Assembly (NCBI RefSeq): GCF_020379485.1 | Contig: NC_063450.1 | Location: 45,474,681-45,538,680 of the forward strand | Origin: Brassica napus | Lineage: Eukaryota > Streptophyta > Magnoliopsida > Brassicales > Brassicaceae | Length of the DNA: 64,000 nt | Direction: 5' to 3' | Shown here: piece after piece, positions 1-11,409 of the stretch | Layout: each line of letters opens with the position of its first letter | Numbering within the stretch: the first letter of the stretch is position 1 | Position numbers and translations under genes: made by a program | Notes under the pieces: model-generated | What the model was told of the DNA's origin: nothing | Seen by the model: the letters and a program-made list of their open reading frames with translations, nothing else | Databases searched by the model: none

Positions 1-384
1 ATCTCTCATAGAATAGTTTTTTCTTGGGTCTCTAACTCATAGTTGTGATCTTATATGCCTTGGTTAGATTCTTTCGTCATAATGATAAGTCATAATATGT
101 GATACAGTGATATCAAAAGAGCTTTACTGATGATGGTGTGTGATAAAAAAAATCTGGTAGCAATTTTTGTTCGTTTATACATGCATCAACACATTTTTTT
201 GTTGATTAATCAAGTAAAACATAACCTGACTTAAACAATCTTCCCTAGTTTTGACATCTGGCTTAAAGAACATACTGAAATCAGCAATTCGTTTATCTAA
301 TTGCGATTTAATAGAAAATAGAGTGAAAAGGTACAAACATTCCAAGTGAATGAAATAATCAAATAAACTATGGAATAAAGAAAA

Positions 385-2853
385 TCAAGAAGGTGGTTTA
401 ATGTAAGCATAAGCAGTAAAAAAACTCTGGAACAATGTGAGAAGTAGCAAGATAACTGCAGCGATAAAAGAGAAATATGCCCATGGATTATTGAAATACT
501 TGTGTTTCAAGGTTGCCTTCATAACATTCCACTTTCGGTTATAATTGTGGTCAACCTTATTGGACAATTCAGATAAATAGCTATCTTGGAGGTCGAAAGC
601 CACCTCTTGACATAGCCGGTTGAACAAATCTGCAACTTCGGAATCAGTTCCTAACCAGTGTTCGATGATGCCACAATAGTGCAAGTATCTAACATCTTCG
701 GCAGAGTCTATCAAATTATCCATGAAGATTATGTAGGATGTTATGTCGTTGTTTGAGTCAATATGGCATTGCTCAAAAGCTATAAGATTGGAGAAGAGAG
801 ATTTGGTACCTACAAAAAAAAACAAATATGAGAGACAATAGGGCATTTTTGTAAATTTAATGAACTATGGGGATTCTCTAGAAAAAATGTATTTGCTTGA
901 ATCATTCCATACTAGTCAAATGAAGAATCATTGATGACCGTTTAATTTTTTTTTTGTCAATGACCGTTTAATAATCTATTTAATTTAGCAACTTGTGGAG
1001 AAGAATTTAACAAATGACAAAATACGTCATGCATATTTTGCTTTAAAAAAAAAATATACACGTTATAAAATACTATAATATGATTAGAAAAGCCTTTATT
1101 ATCTATTTAGTCAAATTTAACCGATAAAAGATTGTTCCCAAAAATAAATATATCGTGTTTGACTTGCATGGAAAAGAAAGAAAAACTATTTGTATGTAGA
1201 TGGGAATCACGTCTGTGATATTAAGTAATAGGTTTTTATCAATACATATATGATATAGTTGTAAAAGTTAGATTTCAAATGTAACAGAACCAAAAAAGAA
1301 TTTAATAAAACATAGGGCATTGGCTTAAAAATAAGATAGAACAAAAAACGTGAACGTACCATCATGGATAAGTAGTTTGGGTATCTCCAGGTAACCGTTT
1401 TTAAACCGAATATCCCAAAACCGGTCGGTTTTCCTTCTCTTGAATTTAATACCAGCCTCTCTCAGTTCCGTCACACAGTGTATTAGTTGTTGTTGGCGCT
1501 TGTCCGCCGCACGCCTTTTCCACGACCATCTAGTTCGTGATAACCTCGGCTCCGGTTTTTGACTAGGCCGGAGCAAACTTCGCCGGAAAACATCTAGACA
1601 ATGCAACTCTTCCTTGTCCTTGTCAGCGATTGGGTTAAAGAAGTTATCGTTTTCTAACGAGATCTTAATTTCTAGCTGGTCAGTTTTCGTTGCTAACTTA
1701 TCGGTTGGCATTAACGGGTTAAAGAACCGAATTGCTAGTTGCGCAACTAAACCGGTTTGGTATTCTGGACCAAGTTGTAGCTCTAATAACCGGTTAAGTA
1801 CGAACAAAGGAATTTGATTTTCAAGCATTACCATGTCACGTTGAATCGAATGCATCGACCCCCGCATTGCGAAGACCGGATCGTTACGACCATACCTAAC
1901 CAACACCAAAAAAACAACTAAAGATTACGGACTAAACCAAAACCGAACCAAACGGTCTATAGAACTGGAATAGATTAAGTTTTATTTGAATAGTAGTAGT
2001 CTTTTTTAAATTGAAAATCCAAAACAAGAATCAAGATCCGTATTAGACATTCCTAACTGAATCAAACTTACCCGAGTACCAAAAATCCTTTATCGTTGTC
2101 CGCTCCTCTGAAGAGCTCAAGAATAAACAAACCATCAAGAAACATCATTTCTGCGAACTTGTTACTACTCCAACCAATAGGACCTTCATAACAAGCACGA
2201 GCCTTCTCCTCAAGCTCTTTCATGGCGTCAATGTACATTTCGATGCTGTGCTTGGTGCGTTTCATGACCATATTGACCGCACGCCATTTGTGATGTTCCA
2301 TAGGCAGTAGATGTTCTTTGCCATGGTGGTATGGACCAAGCGAGACCGTTTGAGGAAAATAGGACTTCTTGTCGTTTTCTTGAAGGTAACGTGGAACTCT
2401 ATAGATACAGAGCTTGTCTCTGCTAGTTGTTGCGTCGACTCTAAGTGTTGCATCCATTTTTTCTTTGATCGAGATCACCCATGCTTCTCTTGTCTCTTCG
2501 GGTTTCTGATTTAGGGTTTGGAGTTTTTGACGCATCATGAGGGTGATCAAGTACCAGGTCAACATGCGTTTATGGTACAATTTTCTTCTTCTTCTACTTA
2601 TTATTAAATGCGGTAGAGGAAGAATCGGCACAAATGGTGGTGGCGGTGGCGGTGGTCGTGGCCGAGGTGGTGGTGGTCGTGGCGGGGGTCGTGAAATTAG
2701 TCGCAGTGGTCGTGGCCATGACGGTGGTGGTGGTGGTCTAGGCACTGGTTGACTTCTTGTTAGTCTTTGGATTAAATTTGACCGGGACGAAATGGATCTG
2801 AACTGTGGTGGTGGAGGTGGTGGTGGCGGCGGTCGATTAGTAAGATTCACCAT
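385..2853 (-). CDS. DUF247 (UPF0481) protein with polyproline N-terminus, three exons
   Basis: The exons are 2853-2072, 1895-1360 and 809-385. Introns have GT donors (GTAAGT at 2071, GTACGT at 1359) and AG acceptors (1897-1896 and 811-810). Joining them keeps one frame of about 580 residues, typical of DUF247 proteins. Residues 7-73 are dominated by proline runs with arginines, followed by RRRRK near 87-91. The DUF247 domain starts near residue 149 (IYRVP, then LGPYHHG), and the C-terminus has a hydrophobic segment (FSFIAAVILLLLTLF) in the last ~35 residues, consistent with the usual C-terminal membrane anchor. Many family members are single-exon; this one has introns and an N-terminal extension of about 145 residues. 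The molecular function of most DUF247 proteins is unknown, although grass members act in self-incompatibility. The family call is firm. The start codon is the first ATG of the open frame and could lie further downstream. Confidence 0.85.
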
Positions 2854-4092
2854 CTCTTTTTGCTTGAAGCTTTTACAGAATATTGAGAGTGGGAGAAAAT
2901 GTCAAAAGCAAAGATGTAACAAACATAACAACTAATCAAAGTTGTGATAGTTGCTAATATTTATGGACATCTGTAATGACAACAACCATAATTATTATAC
3001 ATAACACTTCTGTGCACAACAGCATACACACGCTAATAAGTCTGACAAACAGAAGAACTGTTTTCTGATATTGTACTAATCATAATCATGTTTAAACGTA
3101 TTGGGATAATGCCTTAACGGGCCATGTTTGGTTTGATATTTCTTCTACAACTCTTATTTAAAGACTATAAAAAGACTAAAAAAAAGTCTTGTGGCAAATT
3201 ATCGTAATATAGTAATAATATTTTAATGAAGTTGAAACATTCAAACGCTCATTAAGAAAGGAAAATGCTCTGTAACACAACGATTGAGATTTGAAATATC
3301 CAAACTCTTATTAATAAAAACATTCCAGGATGTCAATACTCAATAAAATATCAAGTTTTTCATACTTTTATTATAGCAGCATTTTTAAAATATGTCCGAA
3401 TTAACCGGACCTAATACAGCTGTCAATCGTCATTAGCATCATCTATATATTAAGTGAAAAACAAAATAGAAATGCACCTCTGTATTTTGTCGAAAAAGAA
3501 AAAAAAATCAGCTCTTATTCCGTAAATATTTACATTTCACGTCAGTACTCCAACTTCATATTTTTATACATCAATATCATACATTTTTTAGAAACCTTTT
3601 GCAGACTCGTTGCCTCTAGTATAAGGCAAAAAAAAAAAAATACTATTCCTTCAAACCCCAAAATATAATCAAAATTAAAAGGCTATATCTTTGGAAATAT
3701 AAGTTTGGTTAAACGGTTATCTAGTCCAAAATTCGCTGTTGAGATTACGGTGTTAACACTTCGGTAACTAAATTCTCATTTCTTTCCATCTATTACTGTT
3801 TTTGGGGCACATGTTGTTTGTAACGATGCCGCATTTTCTTTGGGGCTTTAGACTCCCAAAACGATGGGACATAATATATCATATGTTTTTTTTTTGAAAA
3901 CATCATATATCATATGTTAATGTCAAACTAGATTGAAAAGTGCTAAATTAGATGGAATTTTAAAAGTTCTTGTGAACTAACCGAGCGAGTGAGGCTGTGA
4001 ACAATTCTTAGAGCATTTACTTCGACAATATCTTGTTTAATTCTCACCAAAAAAAAGAAAATGATCTCTCTCTTTTTTTGAAATATTTGTTA
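2854..4092. other. intergenic, upstream of the DUF247 gene
   Basis: AT-rich sequence with short homopolymer runs. No coding stretch with family resemblance, RNA gene or transposon end was recognised. The DUF247 promoter should lie in the first few hundred bases, but no convincing TATA box could be chosen. Confidence 0.5.
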
Positions 4093-4128
4093 CTAGGATC
4101 GGCCCGCCCTACGGACGGGATATACTTT
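4093..4128 (-). mobile_element. Helitron-like 3' terminus (minus strand)
   Basis: Read on the minus strand, the sequence has a GC-rich hairpin (stem CCCGTCC / GGGCGGG around a short loop), then about 8 bases, then CTAG followed by a T. Plant Helitrons end in such a hairpin plus CTRR and insert between A and T. The element would extend to the right; no convincing 5' end was found, so only the terminus is annotated. It may be a truncated copy. Confidence 0.5.
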
Positions 4129-4916
4129 ACTTGTGATTTAGATTATTATTTTTTGTGGGTTGTTTTTGGTTTGCATTTGCATTTGCAAAAGATGTGTATG
4201 ATAATGATTGTTGTTTTTCAAAAAGTTTTAGGTGAAAAAAGATTATAAGTGTGTTTTGTAGAAGAGATAGTTCTTATTGTTTTAATCTTGTTGAGAGAGA
4301 AGAGAGACATTTATGTTAATCTATATAGACATTTCTCCAATTATATTATTAGGAATCTAATATCGACAGTTAGAGTAGATTGTTTTTTGGGTGAATTACT
4401 TAAGTATAGGGTTCTATGTCTCGCCACTTCAAATCGAGGTTCTGTAATTGTATGTCCCAAGACTCTCAACTTAGTTTTGTTTTCTTATTTTGTGGAAAAT
4501 GGTAAAAGTGTATGTTTAGAGTGATTAATTGGATGTATATGATCTGTAACTTTAGATAAATTTTAAAAATCGTCAAGTGGGTAATATATAGTTTCATCGA
4601 AAATATACTTTCAACACTTTACGTGTAAAGAGCGAATGTTAATGAAAAATATGCGTGAGCTATATATTTTACTATGTAAACATGCAGTTATGCATTTTGT
4701 TAACCTGAATAGAAAGATTAAGTCAACCCTGACTATTTTATATTAAATCTTAGAAACTATTCTCCTCATGAGAGGTAATGCCGTAATTGGTTGAAAAAAA
4801 ACAAAACATGAAAATAGGGAAAGCATTGCAAGGTCCAAAATAGGTAAAGCATAACAATTTAAAAAATTGTAAATGATGAAAGTACGTTGGGCTGACCGGC
4901 TTCACAGCTTAAAACC
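4129..4916. other. AT-rich stretch, possible Helitron interior
   Basis: Short open frames occur at 4033-4248 and 4249-4524, but their translations are hydrophobic low-complexity sequence with no family resemblance. This may be the interior of the element ending at 4093. No gene is supported. Confidence 0.4.
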
Positions 4917-5784
4917 TCACTCATAGGGGAGTTTGCTTCCACCTTCTTTGCCACCACCAGCTGCAGCCGTGTTGCTGGAAGAAGTGGTAGCAGATGCTTG
5001 GACAACTTTGCCTTCAACTAATGGAGTTTCACTGGTGTTGAAACTCGGTCTGAACCCAACCATTTACGACATCTTTATTGGGTTAGCGCCGAGTATGTAA
5101 TCCACTTGTTTCTTCGATACGCTTATCAAGGCGTTAAGGACGATGGTTGTGGAGTTTCCGCAGTCGAATGTGTGTTGTTTGGCTTTCATGTACTTTGGCG
5201 TAGGTTGTGAGCAAGAATGTTATGGCGGTTATATTTTGGGTTGCTCTGAGGTAACTTGTACATCAAGCCTCCTGTTGTAATTTTTAATAAAACACGTATT
5301 AGAAAATTATAACGATTTGTATTCATGATCATATGTTCACCTTGAGTGTAATGGGTAGACTTAGAGGGAGCGTCTGGGAGGATCTTGCGTCTGGGAGGAT
5401 CTTGCGTAGTTCAAAGTTGATGTCTTTGTTAAGTAATTCTCACTGCCAAAACGTGAATTTTTTTTGTAATTAATTGGTGAGTCAAATAGAAAGATGCTAT
5501 GTTCAATAAACTTATTTTAGCAACCAAAGTGCCTCGGGTTCAAACCACTTTTGATAAAGAATTTTAAAAAGTTGACTTTGGGCCTGTGAGAGAACGAAAC
5601 TTCCACAATTAGTCAAAATCAAAACTAAACACACCTGTGAAAGAAGAACATAGGCGCCAGCATATTTGCTGTCCCAGTTGAAGATGTCAGGCTGATCTCC
5701 ATCTCCTAGAGATTCTATGAAGTTTTTGTAATACAGATCATTGGTTGCTTTCAGCAGCCATGCCGCACCCCACATAAGCTCGTC
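4917..5784 (-). pseudogene. Glycosyl hydrolase family 9 endoglucanase fragment
   Basis: The exon 5784-5635 is in frame and encodes a GH9 block (LMWGAAWLLKATNDLYY, then KYAGAYVLLSQ), with AG before it and GT after it. A second block at about 5450-5340 has KILPDA, and a third at about 5278-4917 carries GGLMYKLPQSN, ITFLLTTYA, VDYILGANPIKMS and a C-terminal glycine/serine tail ending at 4917. GH9 enzymes cut beta-1,4-glucans in cell walls and are secreted. The copy is dead: a 17-bp tandem duplication at 5370-5403 shifts the frame, a TAA replaces the tyrosine after PIKMS, and there are further frame changes in the third block. The N-terminal half of the catalytic domain is missing. The family is clear; the parental paralogue is not known. 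Confidence 0.8.
5370..5403. repeat. 17-bp tandem duplication inside the GH9 pseudogene
   Basis: The unit GCGTCTGGGAGGATCTT occurs twice head to tail (5370-5386 and 5387-5403). It lies in a coding block and its length is not a multiple of three, so it breaks the frame. Removing one unit in reading restores KILPDAPSKSTHYTQG, the expected GH9 sequence. Confidence 0.9.
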
Positions 5785-5877
5785 CTGTCATCATAAATTC
5801 AAATGAGGAACCGATGTAGCACTAAAAGTGTTTTAGTCGCAATGATTTTAAACTATGTAGGAAGCCTAAATGTAACC

Positions 5878-6340
5878 TGCTCGTTAGAGTTGGAGATGAT
5901 TTTGTTGAGATCGCTAATTCGAGACAAGTTCTTTCTTTTTGATCTCTGACTTGGAATCGATACAGGGAAAATACTTTCCAACTGCACCTCCTAAGCTGAA
6001 GCAGATGTTAAGAATACTGATTCCTTTGATCACCGAATCCTACCACCGAATCCTACATAAAAGTTATAACTTATAAGGGTTAAGTAATGGGGCTTTCCAA
6101 AAAAGGAAATAGAGATTGAATATATGATGCTTCTTAGCGTAAGATGACATATAATACCTTCTAATCAATGAGAAGTAAAGTGACTCCCATCACGGTTCTT
6201 CTTAGCCTAGAAACAATGAATTGGGAAGATCTATCTAGTCGGAGAACGTCAAATATTGAGTGGCGGATGAGTGCTTCGACAACAACAACAACAACAGATA
6301 AAGACAAATTCGAGGCAGGTTTCTATGTTTAAGATAAAAG
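5878..6340 (-). pseudogene. unidentified coding remnant upstream of the GH9 fragment
   Basis: Two minus-strand stretches look protein-coding but were not recognised. About 6300-6160 reads through VEALIRHSIFDVLRLD and RRTVMGVTLLLID. About 6050-5885 reads GISILNICFSLGGAVGKYF followed, after a one-base frame change, by SDLNKIISNSNEQ and a GT. They do not resemble the GH9 catalytic domain, so the region may be a patchwork of two broken genes. No function is proposed. Confidence 0.3.
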
Positions 6341-7019
6341 ATAAACTGAGAGGGTCTATGAAGATTCATCCTACTCTCGACCATCTCCAATTTATAGAAT
6401 TTGAGGCGATGTTACAGTTTTGATTGTCTGTGAAAGGAGACGAAGAGCCAGATATTGTTACTCGTTTTAATGGAAAGAATATATTTATTGTCAACTTAAA
6501 GAAGAATACGTTGGATGAAGCCAAACAAATAGATGGATATGAACAGATTTGGGAGGTAAAGATTTGAGAAAGATACTGTGTTTTTGCAGAGACGCGAGTT
6601 CGATGTCGGAAACGGAAGATGATGCCAAACCTTAGAATCAGCGTCCAGTTCAAAAAGAAGATATGGGCCTCTACGGTAAATAAAAAGCCAAAAACCCACA
6701 ATATGTCATATTAATAAAACGCGAAGTTTTGAAAAGGAGGACAAATGTCGGCCTCTGGTGAGACTATTTAGTTACGTGGCAACACCAGAGAAGAGAGTAG
6801 CTCTACTTTATAGTATTAGATTAGATGCTCCTCTCTGAAACCGTTTTTCAAATGAAAAGCTTTAAGAATTTTGTAAGATATTTATTTGCCACATATTTTT
6901 CAACTAGTTTATTTTTTATTTATAAGATAAATTTTAATTACACACCTAAAATATAATAAATAATATTATTAGATTAACAAAGTACGGGTGAGAGTATCAA
7001 AACGATAGAGATGCTCTTA
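6341..7019. other. intergenic
   Basis: Overlapping minus-strand frames at 6366-6701 were read in both phases and neither resembles a known family. The last part, before the TTA at 7017-7019, is AT-rich. No gene is supported. Confidence 0.4.
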
Positions 7020-7318
7020 GAGCACCATTATCCCTCAACCCCATAATGGGTATCTTATTTTTTTTTTAATTGTATTTAATCAATAAAGTTGATTAAGAGA
7101 CTTGATTAAGAAACTGTATATTTGTATGCCTCCATTGCAAGTCTCTTATTTTGGGTTTCTTAAAAATAAAATAATATTAAACATTTTATTAAAATTAAAA
7201 ATTTTATATTACATAAAACATAATAAAATATAACATTTTAAACAAAAACTTTTAAATAAAAACATGAAAACAAAGATTATTACAATAAACGAATAATATT
7301 TGAAAGAAGCATGGGAGA

Positions 7319-8645
7319 TCAGTTGTTGTCTTCGTCACGTCCAAATCTACGCCAAATATGTTGAACCAAATCATCTTTCAGTTGTTGATGCATTTGTCTA
7401 TCACGAATCTTTGTTCGAACATCCATCATATTTGCGATATTTGAAGGGATATCTGTAGAATACGTGAGGTCGACATGTGAACTTCCGTGGTCTTCCCCTT
7501 GTTGGAACTCTGAAACATTAAATTGAGTGTATCCATCTCGTTCGCCTTGTACAATCATATTATGGAGTATGATACATGCTCTCATTATCTTTCCAATTTT
7601 GGCTTTATCCCAAAACAACGCTGGATTTTTATCAATGGCAAAGCGAGCTTGCAAGACTCCAAAAGCACGTTCGGCATCTTTTCGGACAGCTTCTTGACGT
7701 TGAGCAAATAAAACTGCTTGCGGACCTTGTGGTATTGGAATAGATTGGATAAAAGTTGCCCATTTCGGATAAATACCATCGGTAAGATAGTAAGTCATAT
7801 GATACTCTCTTCCATTGACGGTGAAAGTGACATTTGGAGCTTGACCTTGTATTATGTCATCAAAAACAGGTGAGCGATCAAGAACATTGATATCATTTAA
7901 GGTACCTGGAGGTCCAAAAAACGCATGCCATATCCAAAGATCATACGAAGCAACCGCCTCTAAAACGATTGTTGGTTTACCCGAACCACGAGAATATTGC
8001 CCTTTCCAAGCGGTGGGACAATTCTTCCACTCCAAATGCATACAATCGATGCTGCCTATCATCCCGGGAAATCCACGATACTCTCCAACATCAAGTAGAC
8101 GTTGAAGATCAGCCGGTGTTGGTCTTCGTAAGTACTCATCGCCGAACAAAAATATTATCCCTTCCACAAAATTTTCCACACATAACCGAGTTGTTGTTTC
8201 ACCGAGCCGGAGGTATTCGTCGACCGTATCAGCTGCGGAACCATATGCCAAGACACGAATGGCTGCGCTACACTTTTGAAGGGGAGAGAGACTAATCCTT
8301 CCGATAGCATCTTTCGTTTCCCGAAAATATTCAACTTCGTTGGAGAGTCGATCAACAATGTGCATGAACAATGGTTTGTTCATTCTAAAACGGCGTCTGA
8401 ATAAATTATCAGGATACGTTGGAGTATCACTGAAATAATCATTCCATAAACGAAAATGCCCTTCTTCACGATTTCTTTCGATATAAGCTCGTTTTTTTAT
8501 TTTTTTTTCTTCGTTCTTCTCGGTCTCCTTGAATAGTAAACTTCTCAAACCCTTGATCAAAATATTGATCAAATTGTTGATCGAAGAGCTCATCAAATGC
8601 ATCATCAAACTCCTCGTGTAAAGTGTTTTGAGAAGAAGAAGCCAT
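7319..8645 (-). pseudogene. PIF/Harbinger DDE transposase (ALP1-like), frameshifted near the N-terminus
   Basis: An open frame of 429 codons (8608-7319) covers the catalytic domain. The acidic residues of the DDE triad are visible: D188 in GSIDCMH, D277 in YLTDGIYPKW and E313 in DAERAFGVLQARF (numbers from the ATG at 8608). The family start is better placed at 8645, where another frame begins MASSSQNTLHEEFDDAFDEL, as expected for this transposase. That frame meets the catalytic frame only after a one-base change in an A-rich run near 8500. So the protein is probably broken by a single indel, unless translation starts downstream. DDE transposases of this family cut at the inverted ends and insert at TTA/TAA with the help of the Myb-like partner. 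Confidence 0.85.
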
Positions 8646-8679
8646 AGGGGTAAAAAAAAATATAGAGAAACTTGTGAAA

Positions 8680-9220
8680 AAAAGTTTATATAGAGAGACT
8701 TGAGAGTTTGTTTAAGAATAATAAGAGAGAATATAGAGAGAGTTGAGAGTTTGTTTAAGTTTTCTTCTCGGTTTATAGAAGATAAAAGAGAGAATATAGA
8801 GAGTGTTGAGAGTTTATTTAAGAATAAAAAGAGAGACTATAGGGAGACTTGAGAGTTTGTTTTAGTGTTCTTCTCGGTTTATAAATGATAAAAGAGAGAA
8901 TATAGAGAGTGTTGAGAGTTTATAAATGAGTTACAAGTCGAGAGATATGTGAGTGTTGAGAGTTTATAAATGAGTTACAAGAAACGAGTCACAAGACATT
9001 ACAAGAGTGACATTACAAGAGTCACAAGACACTACAAGACACAAGTCTTAACACGAGACCACCAGTACAAGACACTACAAGAGTACAAGACACAAAGTCC
9101 GTGACACTACACCACTTCAAACAACAAGTCCGTGATCCTTCAAACGTTTCTGATCTTCTCTATACTTGTCTCTCCGTGACACTACACCACTTCAAACAAC
9201 AAGTCCGTGATCCTTCTATT
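8680..9220. repeat. repetitive spacer inside the Harbinger element
   Basis: From 8680 to about 8960 a GAGAGA-rich phrase with TTGAGAGTTT recurs at irregular spacing. From about 8980 to 9080 ACAAGACACTACAAGA-like phrases recur. A 44-bp segment at 9098-9141 is repeated at 9173-9216 (period 75). This lies between the two transposon genes, where a divergent or shared promoter would be expected. Confidence 0.75.
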
Positions 9221-9483
9221 TTCTGTCATCGACCAATGCTCCTTGCAATGAAGAAAAACAAGACCATTTAAATAAAATGACCTGAACATTAATATAAGCA
9301 CAGTTTTAAGAAAAAGAGCAGAGAACATTATATTAAGACAAGCGTTTATATTAAAACTAGAGAACATTAACATAAGATGAAACAAGGAAACCAACATGAA
9401 GATGAAAACATACCGAGACTTAACATGAAAATTAAATATTGAAACAATACATAACATGAAACTTAAACATTACACTAAACTAA

Positions 9484-10334
9484 CTAGGAAATCAACTCAG
9501 ATATGAGTTTCTTCTTCAAAGCTTCATCATAATCAGCTAACGGTGCTTGCTTTGCAACAAGACTCTCAAGCATCCTCATCTTGGAAAGCCTTTCCTTCAG
9601 TTGCAAATCCGCCTTCTTAAGGCTCCACATAGACTGGAAGTCAGACAGCTCCTTCCCCTCAACCACCGGCCTCTTTCCACGGGCCTTTGCTGCCTTAACA
9701 CCTATGGGACGATCCGTTCCCTCATCATTTTCATTTACTTGCGAGCTTGCAGAATGTGAACCATCCCCACACTTGCTCCTTTTCGAGCTGGCTTCATTTT
9801 TAGGCTGTAGAAGATTCACACCACTTCTGGTCGTGGCGAAGCTCATGCCAAGCATGTTCAAGTGTAACCTCTTTCTTATGGTTGGAGAAGAAGATCTCGT
9901 GGCTAATTTTAGAACATCATTCTCGTTCATACCACTACTTTTCTCCTGGTAGCTGCTTCATAAGCCCCGCAAAACTTGCAAACTAGATCATTTAGCTTGT
10001 GCCAACGTTGTTGCACGTAGATCCCTCTCGCTTTCACAGCCCGCAAGCTTAGGACTACAGGACAAGTATGTTGCAACTCGCTCCCAGAAGGCGAGTGACT
10101 TTGCTCTTGCCAACAATGGAGTCTTGCTAGTGTTAAGCCATGAGCTGATAGCACTATGTCATCTGTTGGCGTCCCGGTCCTTCGTTCCACGCTCTGGACG
10201 AGGCTTGCCACCTTTTTTAGGAACTTCGATGATGAAGGAGGGAAACGGTATCTGATAAGTTACCGAAGATAACTTGTTGACTATTTAATAGTTCAAACAA
10301 AGTAGAGAGAGTCCTCAAACGGATTGAAATCCAT
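9484..10334 (-). pseudogene. Harbinger ORF1, Myb/SANT-type DNA-binding partner, multiply broken
   Basis: The start is at 10334 (MDFNPFEDSL). An extra T near 10289 breaks the frame before ELLNSQQ; the next pieces are RRTGTPTDDIVL and QRWHKLNDLVCKFCGAYEAA (10211-9927), then NENDVLKLA to the stop at 9484, with KAAKARGKRPVVE and a lysine/leucine-rich C-terminal helix. These phrases are typical of the plant Harbinger partner proteins often annotated as glutathione S-transferase T3-like, whose trihelix domain binds the transposon ends. Part of the trihelix is scrambled between 10211 and 10000. The gene is not functional as read. Confidence 0.75.
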
Positions 10335-10399
10335 TTGCGAAGTGATAAGAGAGAGGAGAAAGGGAGAAAGATGAGAGAAGAGGAGAAGAAGAGGAGAAG

Positions 10400-10499
10400 N
10401 NNNNNNNNNNNNNNNNNNNNNNNNNNNNNNNNNNNNNNNNNNNNNNNNNNNNNNNNNNNNNNNNNNNNNNNNNNNNNNNNNNNNNNNNNNNNNNNNNNN
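10400..10499. other. assembly gap (100 N)
   Basis: Exactly 100 unknown bases, the conventional size for a gap of unknown length. It falls between the 5' region of the Harbinger element and the left inverted end of the MULE, so both boundaries and the MULE left target duplication are hidden. The 60 bases before it are purine-rich low-complexity sequence. Confidence 0.95.
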
Positions 10500-10515
10500 T
10501 GGAGAATTGCCAAGT

Positions 10516-10539
10516 GTGACTCAAAACTTGGAGTCAAAC
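10516..10539 (+). repeat. MULE left inverted-end core
   Basis: 24 bp starting GTGACTCAAAAC and identical in reverse complement to 19606-19629. It sits 16 bases inside the left edge next to the gap. Confidence 0.9.
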
Positions 10540-10656
10540 CCAAAACAATACCCCAACTTGGGTCAAAGGCAAAAGTAACCTAAAAGGCTATTGAAATTAC
10601 AACTATCCCCTTGTGACCAAACAAAAAAACGGAATTCTTTTTACGTTTCTACCCCT

Positions 10657-10731
10657 CGCAAGTCGTCTGTTTAGACGACTTGAAAATAAGTCGTCCAGAC
10701 GACTTAACTTAAAGTCGTCTGGACAGTTAGT
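10657..10731. repeat. AAGTCGTC inverted-motif cluster A
   Basis: Alternating AAGTCGTC and GACGACTT motifs in the subterminal region, forming short hairpins such as AGTCGTC...GACGACTT. It lies 120 bp inside the left MULE end. Confidence 0.9.
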
Positions 10732-11097
10732 CTTAACATAATTTAAAAATTTTGTAAAAATATTTTGATAAGTGAAAAATGGGAATTATGTAATTAACAT
10801 ATGTCTTAGGAGGTATAAATTAAGATATAACAAATTTCAATTGTTTTCAGCATAGATGAGTGAAAGTAGTGAGTCATGATATTCTAAGTTTATGTTTCAT
10901 CAACATATGTTGTAGTATTGTATGTGTTCTTAGGGTTAGATTTTGGAAAGCATTAAAACCGTTTTTGAAAATTTTTAAAATTACTTATGCGTGTTCATTT
11001 CTGTGTATAGTAAACACTATTTAAGTATAATTTGATTTTATAACGTGGTTAGTTAGTTAATCTAGTCATTTTAGTTTAGGGGTTCATTTTAGGGTCT

Positions 11098-11190
11098 AGG
11101 ACGACTTAATATTTTGTCGTCTGAAAACAGACGACTAAATATTAAGTCGTCTGTTGTACATTATCAGCCAGAATAAGTCGTCTAAACCGG
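11098..11190. repeat. AAGTCGTC inverted-motif cluster B
   Basis: At least five copies of GTCGTC/GACGAC motifs in alternating orientation, about 550-630 bp upstream of the protease gene start and just before its presumed 5' leader. Confidence 0.85.
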
Positions 11191-11409
11191 ACCAAACCTT
11201 AAAGTTTACCAATGTAATTTTAAAGCTAACCGGATTATTTACCCAATATATAAGGTGATTTTTTTTTTTGTTTCATTTTTCGCGAATTCAGAAACCCTAA
11301 CAGTTCTCTCTCAAAGGCGATTTCGAATTCCCACGATTTCCGAACAAACCATCGTTCTCAATCGGCTATCTATCTCACTTCATTCTCACCGTTGTCGCCG
11401 CAGCTTCTT

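Larger units (their letters stand above)
7020..10399 (-). mobile_element. PIF/Harbinger DNA transposon, right end lost in the gap
   Basis: The left end is GAGCACCATTATCCC at 7020, preceded by TTA (7017-7019), the target expected for Harbinger elements (TWA). Inside, on the minus strand, are the two expected genes: a DDE transposase (8645-7319) and a Myb/SANT-type partner (about 10334-9484), separated by a repetitive spacer. The transposase end and terminus are strongly similar to 62625-63182, where the terminus is GGGCATCTTTATCCC. The 5' terminus was not found and is probably within or beyond the N run at 10400. Both genes carry frame breaks, so this copy looks non-autonomous. Confidence 0.85.

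Noticed and set aside
2537..2752. Plus-strand glycine-rich open frame
   Set aside because: It is the complement of the proline-rich exon 1 of the DUF247 gene; the minus frame has a clear domain and splice sites.
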